Assembly: GCF_032854445.1 (NCBI RefSeq)
Contig: NC_088298.1
Location: forward strand, 13,257,504 to 13,321,503
Origin: Liolophura sinensis
Lineage: Eukaryota > Mollusca > Polyplacophora > Chitonida > Chitonidae
Length of the DNA: 64,000 nt
Direction of reading: 5' to 3'
The translations under genes and the position numbers were made by a program. This document shows positions 25,901 through 37,900 of this stretch, one piece after another (positions within the stretch are counted from its first letter, which is position 1; each line of letters starts with the position of its first letter). Below the pieces are notes generated by a model, which did no database searches, was not told the DNA's origin, and saw nothing but the letters and a program-made list of their open reading frames with translations.

Positions 25901-28900
25901 AGGAAGCGCTGTTTTGGTGACCATCACAGCGCTGCTTCTGGTCAGTTTGAGGTATGGTCACGAAGGGCTGTTTTGGTGATCATCACAGCGTTGCTTCTGG
26001 TCAGTTTGAGGTATGGTCATGAAGCGCTGTTTTGGTGACAACTAGAGCGTTGCTTCTGGTCAGTTCGAGGTGGGGTCATGAAAGGCTGTTTTGGTGACCA
26101 TCACAGCGTTGCTTCTGGTCAGTTTGAGGTATGGTCATGAAGGGCTGTTTTGGTGACAATTACAGCATTGCTTCTGGTCAGTTTGAGGTATGGTCAGGAA
26201 GAGCTGTTTCGGTGACCACTACAGCATTGCTTCTGGTCAGTTTGAGGTGGGGTCATGAAGGGCTGTTTTGGTGACCATCACAGCATTGCTTCTGGTCAGT
26301 TTGAGGTATGGTCATGAAGGGCTGTTTTGGTGACCATCACAGCGTTGCTTCTGGTCAGTTTGAGGTGGGGTCATGAAGGGCTGTTTTGGTGACAATCACA
26401 GTGTTGCTTCTGTTCAGTATGAGGTATGGTCATAAAGGGCTGTTTTGGTGACAATCACAGCATTGCTCCTGGTCAGTTTGAGGTATGGTCAGGAAGAGCT
26501 GTTTCGGTGACACCTACAGCATTGCTTCTGGTCAGTTTGAGGTGGGGTCATGAAGGGCTGTTTTGGTGACCATCACAGCGTTGCTTCTGGTCAGTTTGAG
26601 GTGAGGTCATGAAGGGCTGTTTTGGTGTCCATCACAGCGTTGCTTCTGGTCAGTTTGAGGTATGGTCATAAAGGGCTGTTTTGGTGACAATTACAGTCTT
26701 GCTTCTGGTCAGTTTGAGGTATGGTCAGGAAGAGCTGTTTCGGTGACCACTACAGTATTGCTTCTGGTCAGTTTGAGGTATGGTCATGAAGGGCTGGTTT
26801 GGTGACCATTACAGCGTTGCTTCTGGTCAGTTTGAAGTATGGTCATGAAGGGCTGTTTTGGTGACAATCACGGTGTTGCTTCTGGTCAGTTTGAGGTATG
26901 GTCATGAACGGTTGTTTTGGTGCCAATCTCTGTTCGAAGTATGGTCAAGCATGACTGTTTTGGCGACCATTTGGGCCTAGCTTCTGGTCAGATTAATGTT
27001 TGGTCAGGGAGGGCTGTTGAGGTCACTATCTCGGCCTAGCTTCTTGTCAGAAAAGGCTGATTTTTCCCACATTTTGGTAATGTAAGAACATTCAACTTCA
27101 TATAAGAGTTCTTTCCCACTCCACAAATAAAGAAAAACTTGATCTGTAGTGTGCAAAAAGAGAGCAAAATAACGATAATGGAGAGTCCATTGAACTGCAT
27201 AAAAATGTCTTTGCTTTCGAACTGATGGATAGTGGGCTTAAAATTTGAAACGCAACATTGAGCATATGATCACGTGATTCCTCACGAGATCTCCTCATAT
27301 GGGGAGAGAAGACTGCCATGTCAAATGTCTCAAGGAAGGCAGTAGAATCTGTCCTATTTTAGGAGGCATGATTAACGCCTTGGATATTACCATGACCTAG
27401 GGCTGTCTCTGACTACGTGTATGAACTCTCTGACACACTCACGTTAATATGACTAGAGGCCACACAGCAAAGCGTTTGATGCTGTGGCCTCACTACTGTA
27501 TTTTATAGGTACGTTCGCCAAATTAAGAGCAAACCTTTAGTGCAGTCAGAACATATGCCAGTAAAAACGATGGCGCTTTCATTACCTCAAAAAAAAACAA
27601 AATCAAGACAGGAAAACAGGTTGGTTTTTTTGGCAAGGACTTACCTGATTAGGTTATATCTATACGATACGTCAAAGGAAGAAGGCAGACAGTACAGATG
27701 TTAAGTACTTAATTGCAGCCACCCGCATTTCACAAGTTCGAGTCGAATTGTTGTCAATTTAATGGCATTGGTTGTTTTCGCCATCAACTTTACAAATACT
27801 TGTTTAGACTTCTTTAGGCACATTGCAAGAACATATACAACATGACCAAAATGAGAGACTAACATGGACAGCTTCTTGGTCTGATAGCAAATTCCAAAGC
27901 GCGAATTTGCCTCTAAATGCATGAACAGAGGGATGGCTTGTCTGCAGGGACCAGCGGTCAGCAGGTCAGCACTCGCCACTCGCTTAATATATCAAAATGC
28001 ATCCCCTTGACGTAGTGTTGCCACATCTGTGTAAACTCCATTAAAGGTTGATTTGATATCAGGTAAGGAAATCCCCACGTCTCATGCAGTATAACAGAAC
28101 AAACCGTCCCTTGACGGACAACGAAGAGAAATTGCAGGATCTAGATCGATATTATACTCTAATCGAGCCATTTTGCGATAAAAAAAATAAACGGTTTTTT
28201 GTCAACTTTTAGATATTGTGAACCAGAGTAAGTGTATCGTGTACGTCTGATCAAGACCAGGGGAGGAAACTTGTTGTAGAAGAGGGTGATAGCTTTGTCT
28301 GTGGTCTGAACCCCCTGTGTTATGGGCATCTATATTGAAGTTTTCAATGTTATTAGCCTGTACACAAAGGATAACTTTATTCAAGACTATTTGTCTAGCA
28401 TGAATTTTTATAGGAATTTAGAAACTTTGGCATGTACAAGTATAATACGTGTGTACTGATTTGCACCAATGCGGTAGCTGTGAGTTCAAGCCCAGCTCAT
28501 GCTGGCTTCCTTTCCGGTGGTAAGTGGCAAGGTCTGTCAGCAACCTGCGGATGGTCGTGGGTTTCCGACGGGCTGTGCCCGGTTTCCTCCCACCATAATG
28601 CTGGCCGCCGTCGTATAAGTGAAATATTATATATTTTCCAGTCACACGACGACGTGGAGCCATTAGCTATGTGTACATATACTATGTCTTCTGGTGGCAG
28701 GGCGAGTAAATGCCGCCAATGTGCTGTCGCCTCTGAAAATATCCTGCCAAGGACACCAGGTATGACACTCCATCCAGTTACATTATACTAACAACGGGCC
28801 CACCAGTCCTGTTTTCTTTCTCTAGCCTCTCAAACGAGGCAGAACTATTTTTAAAGTATTTAGTATGACCCGACCCGGGTTTGATCTCTGGTCTCTCGAA

Positions 28901-31900
28901 TTCAAGGTGACCATGTGCCGTGGCCATACAGCGGTTGTTTCGGCCCATACTGTATAAACACCATTATTATATAAACACTGTAAAGAATTTGACCGACACG
29001 TACATCCCACTTGGTTCTTTTCGTATTTTGAGCAGTATATTCTTACAAATGAAATATTTTGAATTTATATTTACGCGCATAATCTACGTACAAGTCAAGA
29101 TAAACATCAGTAATGGAAGAACTTAGGATTTTAAACTTCAGATCTGGAAGAAGAAACTGTGAGTACATAACATTCACAGCTTCCGCAAAATAACCTAAAT
29201 GGGTCATTCAGCCTGTATTTAATACGTGAAATGTCTGGCACCGATCTGCGTTTCAACCTACTGTCTGCTTAACTTGATCTTAGCCACATGATGATTGCCC
29301 GAAGGCAGTGTGGTAAGTTGTTAGGTCAATCATTTCTCGGTAACTTCCGACCGCTCCAGCTGCCAAATGCTGATGGCCTCCATAAAGTTAAGTTTTGTGA
29401 TTCATATTGCATTCTCGTCAGATAAGTGACAACCGTGAAAATATACTGTGTTACAAAAAGACACCATTTTGTTTTACCTCTAAGGCAGCCGACTATGTGT
29501 TTAATTGTGCAATACCAAGTTCCAAAATCCTTATAGAAGATCCATATTCAAAGTTAAGTTCACTAAGGCCAGTTTCGTTAAATAACGCCAAAAACCTAGA
29601 ACTCCTTTTTGATTCATTCATGGCTGGCGATAACAACACAGACACTACCTCCGCGTAAATTATTAGGGTATACTGATGACCTTTCACGTGAGAACTCAGC
29701 TACTCGGTCTGTGATGGCATGTGCGGCAATCTGTCTTATATCGAATTGACTCTCAGATACTCATGAGTTAAGGATGTTAGTTTTTATCCCAGAAAACTAA
29801 TTGTGTGAACTTTTCCGCTGGTAACCCTGGCATGTGTAACATACGTAGGACCTTTCTTCCTTCTACTTAACATGGAACTAAGGTCACTTAAATGATATGT
29901 TGTATGGCTGAGTAGACTGTAGGCCGTTAAGTTTAGGAAGTGTCACGAATTGTCTAATACATTACTCCACAAAAATTACCTAAAGATTTGCAGTTTCACA
30001 GTTCTATTTTTTAAATCTAAGTTTACCCATTTTTGTGGGTTTCCCTCCGGCTTTGTCAGATTTCCTCCCACCATATGCCGTCTGTCGGCGTATAAAGCAC
30101 TAATGAAATAATGAAATAAATATATCTAAGCTTGGAGCGAGCCTTGACTGAGTGATTAAAGTGGTTTCCTTTGAATCGTTAGGTCACAAGGCGATCAAAG
30201 TTGAAGAGGACCATCCCCTATTCGAAATGACAATTGGAAATAACTAAATGTTAACCGCACTTTCATATTTTCTCTGGATTAACTCACTTTGTACTTTCCC
30301 ATTTATGTTTTAAAAATTTGAATAGCTCTAATGAATTTAAATCCTTAGTGTGAACCTTACGACGGACAGTTGTTTACACAAAACGATCAAAACTGGATAT
30401 GTTTTTAAATAAACAGTTTTGTAAACTCACATCAGCTGCACATCAAATATATATTATTTCCCCCTGAGCTATGCCTGGTTTCTTCCCATCATTATGTTGG
30501 CCGCTTTCTTGTTTTTTACAGTACGTCGTAAAACACAAATAAAATAAATAAATCAATTAATAAATAAATAAATTAAAAATATATTATCAGAGAAACAGTA
30601 ATTGAAAAATGTTTTGTGTTCATTTTTGGTGCTCTTTCAAATTATTTCACTTTATTTCGTGTATTTAAGACAAAATTCCGTTTCTGCCTCCTTTTCAAAA
30701 TGCTCTTGTCGTGATCGATTCATCCACGGAGCACGAAAGTGTGAAACGAATACGTATTTATCTCCCTTTACCGCTTCATGCGGCTACACTTATCACACCG
30801 TGCCCCGCCCACGCGTGCCGGCAGGAGGCTCCCGACTTATCTAATGTTATAACCACTGCATAAACTGTACGTCTCAATCTACGATTACAGCTGGTTTGAT
30901 GATGCCTGATACCATATCTCCATGGTGGATGGTTAAAGTAGGTCACCCACGTGGCTGTATGGGATACCACAAAGCTAAGATGGTGCAATAATTGAAGAAA
31001 TTTTAGCCAACTTTTTCAATCTTGCCTGAATTTTTACCGACAAGACCTGCGTCATGGCACGGCCATTTCGTCCTCTCTTTTTCACAAATGAGTCATTTTG
31101 CACCGAATAACCACTGCTTAAATCTTACTATGTACCTGATGCATAAAAACCTGTAGAACTGGTACTTACTTAGCTTGGAGCTCGGTAGTAGGAGAAAGGC
31201 CAATTCAGTACTGGATCGACGACTCTGTATTAGAGTACTCAGTGAGACAGCGCTGTGACAAGCACCCCTGTAATTAAAGTCGCAACATGAAATAGTTGTT
31301 TTCTTCAAAATTAACATCTCACACTTTTATACATCGGCTCATGGCTCCAATTGATTCATTACTCAACAAATATTTTTTTGTAGTTTGCTCCAAGTGTCTA
31401 TATATGATTAAAGGAAAAATGTATCACTACTGACAGAAACACGTTAAATTTTTGCAGTGAATCAGTGGTTTGAGATTTTAGTAGGTGAGTTCATCGATGA
31501 GTCAAATTAATTTAATTAAAGATTCACGTTATTAATAAATCAAACTATTCAACCAGTCAGAGCTCAGCCCATTTTTCAAACCATCAAATTAACTATTCAG
31601 TCAATATTATTTAATTTTTGGAATCAGTAAATCAAAATAATCAACCAGTCAGAACCTTCAAAAGAGTCCGCCTATTTCCTTGTACTTTTCCGAGGAACTA
31701 CATCTCGCTTATATCCGCCTTGAGAGCATGTGGAGTTAGAAGAAAGATGGCTCTGTCCAGACTCTCAAAGGCGGTCGACAACCGACATATTCACACTCAG
31801 ACTCCCTGGGGAGGAGGACCTGTCTTTATTCAGAGTTCACACAGCGCTGTGTCTGCCATTTCACTCAATACAGGGTGGGGTCGAGAAGGGAATGTGTTCT

Positions 31901-34900
31901 CCTATCACCTTAGATACCATTATCTCTCCACACTGCGGGAGGAACACTAGCTTCTTAATTTAATTAGTTGGTTAATGATTCACTTTGATTGGTGTATTGC
32001 GCAGTTTTTGAGAGAACGGGAGAAGCGATATGATGTGTTACGAAGATGAGGCTTGAAAAAGAAAAACAGCAGCATTTCGTTAAGTATGTCATATGGGGCG
32101 TACATGGTGACCGTGTCGGCATCACTTTGTATTCGCCATGATCTCAGTTAGATAGCCATCCCTTCAAGTTTGGCATACGACGAAATTGTGGATGAGTTCG
32201 CATCGCCTTTCTTTAGAGATCGCTTCAACCGATTAAGATGGCGTAGTTCTGTTTATTACGTACACGGATAAAAGGATCAATGAGTAAATTTCCATTAAAT
32301 CCACCATGACACGGTGCGAAATAAATTCTAATGCATCATTAATGCTTACACCCAAAGTATGTCCAAGTTGATTTTTTTTAGGGCGGGTAGAAGTACAGTC
32401 TAGAAAAGTTCTAGCAAAACAGTTCTAGCTTTTATATAACAGAAACTGTTGACTGCTTCTGTTTTCATGATTCCGTGCTAATTTCGTATATACTTTCACT
32501 GGTCTTTTGGTGGTTTGTGTTAAACGTCACTTTGGGAAATGGCCTTGCGGTTATTGACATGGAACCTCCATTATTGATGACGGCTGTTTAGTCAGTGTCT
32601 GTTTCAGTGCATAGATTCATGTCAGAGAATACGAATGTGTATGCTTACGAATGTACTATGTGGTTTCTGTTTATTTATCCGAGGCCTTCATCAAAATCAA
32701 GACGTCTATTAATCCTTGAGGTGCAGGAGACGCACCGACCAAAAGAGAAAGAGTAACCAAATATGAAATGTAAAAATATGCGGACATGAGAAACGAGTGT
32801 CAGAAGGGATCCGGAAATTGACATTTGGAATCGGCGTGGAGAGCAATTCTTGTTGAAATTTCGGAATTCCCGTTTTGCGGTTATGAGAGACAGATGCTCC
32901 ACATGAGCTTCCGTAGAATGCTACGCACGCTGGGCTGGCACTCAATTCTAGTGCTGGTGTGGAGAAAGCATTCTATACGGTTATGGTTGCGGTATTTCTG
33001 TCAGTACCACACGATACCACATAATTACGTGTATTTCACATCATCTTGCTGTGACATTCCCATTGTATACACTCCCATTTAAGCCAACCAGTCTGTATTT
33101 ATGACCTACTATATAAGCCAGGTCCAGATCTCAGCCTGACTGGCTCTTCTACCATGCAGACTCTCTCTTATATGTCAGGGGCATTATCATAGACTATAAG
33201 TGTTTCTACCAACAAACACACTATTGAGATAGCAAGACTCAACACAAAACACCAAAACTAAGAACGTAAGATATTGGGAATATTCAGGCGTATAAATTTA
33301 ATCAGTTTCAAAATCGTGATTCATGCTAGTGTGTTAGTTGTCGTTATCCAAATATGTTCATAAAGCGCCAACGCGGTATTAGTATTCAACACGATGTATA
33401 TATAGCCCCTAATCTAGGGTTCAGAGGAATTAAAATAAAATTTTGGGGCAGTGTGCCAGAGCTTTTGGATACTGTTTACAAACAAGAGAACTAAATCCAT
33501 TGTCAGTCACTACGAGCCATGCAGGTCAGGTTTATAATGCCTAAAGCATCCTAAACCAGGACAAATCGCAGAAACTGATTTTCATTATTTGCGGTAAATT
33601 GACGATCTCCCACTGGCAGTATACTTTCACATTTCTCTACGTTTTGCTTACTATAAAAATGCAACAGTTGTGTTGAAAAAAGTGTTTCAACTGGAAATAT
33701 TATAACTAATACGCATATAAGCTTGTCACTACTTAAGGCTGCTATATTGATGGCGGTGTAATTGGTTTATCGTCGTTGATAGAATATACAGACGCCTGAA
33801 TACCAATAGTGAAAATTGTAGATCGAGGGCTTTTCAACTTCAGTTTTGCCTTCACCTTCTTTTTGTCTTATTGAACAAGCTTTTAGTAATTTGACTTTAC
33901 AGTCTTTTTTGGGAGAGGGAAGGGGTGGGTGTTTGATATCAAGTGGAGGTGAGTTAACCGCATGGGAATTCATTGTAACCACTTGTCCATTTTACAGGGG
34001 TTGTTTGTTAAGTTATATGACATTTCATTATGTACCACATCATGTAATCTATATATTGTTAATGTTATCTGCTGATGTTTGCTGTTACACGTCTAAAACA
34101 ACCAGGGCAGCTCTAAAAGGATCCTTTACATTTCGACACACGACAAGTTTTACTGATGACTTTGTAAACGGCAAAACAGGCTGGGCATCCGGTTTCATTG
34201 TTTCCGTAGAGGCACGCGACGGTTGTAAAACATAATCACGTGACGCATAGGCGGACAACATTGTGTCTATAGGTCAAATAAACACGAACTTTCTATTCGT
34301 GCATCTGTGAAAATGCAAATCATAAACAGAGATAAAAAAGAAGTTTTGTGGTATTTTGGATTGGATCGTACTCTAAACAGATCATACATTTTTTTCTCGC
34401 GAAAATGTTTATGGTTTATCAAGGTCACCGTGGTTTCACAAAACGGTCACAATGATGTATTAGGTATAGCCCTGCATCACTAAAACAACTTGGCGAGGAC
34501 GTCAGGAATGATATCAGCACTGCGGGAGGAACACTAGCTTCTTAATTTAATTAGTTCGTTAATAATTCACTTCATTCACTTTATTCATGTCAGCATACAG
34601 GCACAGAGCAAAAAAGTCCTGTACTTTCCTTTAATTGCTGAATGTTAGTTGAAGGTCGAAATCTATGCATTATTCTGTTATAAAGGTCTCCAGCACTAAA
34701 GCAGGGTGCTAATATCACTGTGCTAGCGTTACGATAATCATAGAAGAAAGCAATTCTGATATAGGTATTCGAATTAGTATTTATATTATATACATGTAAG
34801 GTAAAATTCTTTATTATCACGGGAACATTTTCTATTGCTTTCAAATAATTGCTATTTTTCCAAATTCATGTGTATTCTTCCCGTTCTCATTTCAGGTTTC

Positions 34901-37900
34901 AAAGAAACCTCATTTCTGTATTCCATAACGTCAGCTGGTCTCGTGCATGCCTTTGCGCGTGCTTGCAGCTTACAGCGTCTCGAGACGTGCACGTGCGACG
35001 AATCCAAAAATCTGACGCACAGGAAAACGTGGGGTTGGGGAGGCTGTGGAGATAACATCAAGTTCGGTCTCAAATTTACCCGAAGGTTTCTTGGAAGGGC
35101 CCGGAGATCCGGCAAAGACGTCCGGGCAGAACTTGACCAACACAACATAAACCTCGGATTAAAGGTAAATTCTAGACAGTCCGCCTTCCTGTCCTTGATG
35201 AAGAGAGTTAGTTGACCAGCTGGTTGTCCCTTTGCTTGTCAGTTCATTTGTCAGATAATCATTACGTTTTTCAGCCTTCAGATTAGTCTTGTTCAGTAAG
35301 GCATCCAACAAGTGCCCCTAACACCAAGTCACTCACTTACTAACTTAGGCAGACGGATAGACTGACAGGCTGGTAGTTACTCTCTCGATCATCCAGATAT
35401 TAAGTCAGACATATAGTCACTCGCTCACACACCCGCTCACACACCCACTCACTCAAATGACTGAGCCAGAGCCTAGACTTAATGACTGAGTGAATGATTG
35501 ATGTCTAAGTAAGCGAGTGAACAATCCCCTGAACAATACTGACTGTACTTTCCAGATTCAAGAAGTGTTACATACGCTAGTTCAAGTTTGAGCATGTTTC
35601 ACCGTATGTTTGCCCTGACATCATATTTTCAAACATATTCCCACACTACAAGCCACTAACGAAAAATATGCTGACGTGGGCGAGAAACGTTCACTCCCCT
35701 TTGTAATGAAATATTTCGGCAGAGGGCGCTGTGTAAATATTGAGGAATTCGATCCTACAATTGGCCAATTGAAGACGGTAATCCCACTTGACTGAGCAAA
35801 TTGGTTTTATGTGGGAGTCATTAAACATCCACCGCAGCACCGTATTATGCATACGAGTTTGTTGACAGAAAACTTAGTCCCGTGAAGTCCTTTGTGGTCG
35901 AGTTAAAAGGATCAGGTTGAGAATGCACATGCGTGTTGACAAATTCGTGAAGTGGACCACTTAATGACAGCTAAGATGATAAGTGCTCCTCTGTTAACTT
36001 CTCTGCTGAGTATAAAAAAGTGACAATAAGGGTATTATATTTTGAGCAATAGTAGTTCCCGGGAATGGGAAGATCAGAATTAGGGTATCACGCTGAAAGC
36101 GTCGGTCCCTTTGCTCATTCGCTGTAAGATCTAAGGCTCCTTTACTAAGAGGTTTAATTTCCATGTTATAAGATTAGGCTCCTTGGCTTTAGGAATAGAC
36201 TTTTCGATGTAAAGTGTGATGCTATAAGATTAGACTCCTTTCGCTGTAAGATAGGCCTTTTCATCATAAGATTTGGTTCCCAGGCTTTTGGATTAGGTTC
36301 TTTCGCTGTAAAATAAGGTTCCTTCGCTGTAAGGTCTCATTCTTATGATGTAAGATTAGACTCCTTGTTTGTAAGATAGGCTCATTCATAATGCAATTTA
36401 AATCCTAGACTGTAATAAGACCTCTTCTCTACAAGACGAGGTTCCTTCACAAGCTGTAAGATTAGGCATTTTCACTGTAAGCTCGTTTCCGATAATTTAT
36501 TTTCAACAGGTGTATGATTACTTGGTAGTTGTCCATAACAGTGGTTAACAAACGTTTTGCTTTCTCTAAATAGGTCTGGCATTACTTTTATGGTCATGGC
36601 GATATATTCCAACGTTAAAATCAAATTTGTCTTGTTATTAACGGCCAATTTCGTATTGATTTAATTTATTTATTTATTTGATTGGTGTTTTACGCCGTAG
36701 TCAAGAATATTTCACTTATACGACGGCGGCCAGCATTATGGTGGGCATTATGGCGGCAAGCATTATGGCCGGCAGAGTCCGGGGGAAACCCACGACCACG
36801 CATTGATTTAATAACTACTTGTCTGGCTCAATGCAAGGTCATTGCGTCAAATAACATACCAGTTTTGATTGCCATTTATATCCGAACCAATCTGAAAAGT
36901 ATGGCGCAGTATTTGTGCCATTGTAAACTGCTTGCCTCAGCCCTCAACGAGCGTGAGCTCTCAACGAGCGCGCTCACTAGAAACGCAACATCTCGTTTTG
37001 AGTCCGCCGAGATTAGAGGTTGAGAAAAATATGTGATACGAATTGAGCAGATGATGACAGTAGTATCAAAAATCATGTATACCCGTATGAGATGTAATTG
37101 CAGTAAATTTGTCGAACGACTTAAGTCGCTTGCAGGGAAAAAATTACCTAGGAAGGAACAACATTAACAGCGTGACCCTTAACCTCAGTATCTTATGCAA
37201 TGGTGGCGTTTTCAAGGCGCTGGGACATTTGTTATTTCTTCTATAACATCAAATCCATGAAACCAGTCTAGGACATATCGAGTTCGTAAACTAGGTTACG
37301 AATGTTGTGTGCAAACCTGATTGGAGTTTAGTGAAATACGTATGTCATTTAAAATCATTTCACATCTTGTCGTACGACTGTAACAGTGATGATCTCGAAA
37401 AATCCTGTGGCAGATGCTCGCTGGACATGGTCATAGAAATGTCATTAAAGAAAGCTATGTATGCTAAAGCAACGGTTTGCAAACTGTACGCATACGACAA
37501 AAATCTGATGATTTTGCTTTACGTCACACATGTCTTTCCGTTCTCTTGGAGAAAGGGACGTCATGCATTGTGTTGAATCAAACTGCCATAGTCTCAATTA
37601 AAGACCGGCTCAAATTCTTATCTTCCTAATTTTTGAGCTACGCCGCTTGCAAACTGAAACTCACATTTATTTCTGAACTGTGAATAGATGTTTAACTTTT
37701 TAGATCTTCGGTATTGTTAGTGCTTGTGTATGCATCAACTTGTCTGGACTGGCTAGCCAAATCATTGCAACTGGTGACCTTCTGAGTTGTTGAAACTTTT
37801 AAATATTTGTTTCTCATTTGATTTAAGACCACTGAATGATTTCTTTAATTTCTTTCTCTAATCTCTTTGTAGTTTAGAGTTCAGTAACGTCTTAAGTTCA

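Larger units (their letters stand above)
16630..34895 (+). other. Wnt9 intron 2 (18.3 kb)
   Basis: Runs from GTAAGT to TTTCAG. It contains SINE-A copies (17474-17709, 22854-23076, 28466-28630), a SINE-B copy (28634-28926), decayed SINE-C pieces, and the 59-bp array at 25240-27060. The stretches 18.4-22.8, 23.1-24.5, 27.1-28.4 and 28.95-34.5 kb are otherwise AT-rich. They contain only short open frames that I cannot link to any protein family. Confidence 0.9.

Noticed and set aside
34852-35148. 98-residue minus-strand frame
   Set aside because: It is antisense to Wnt9 exon 3, whose + strand reading has conserved Wnt motifs and splice sites.
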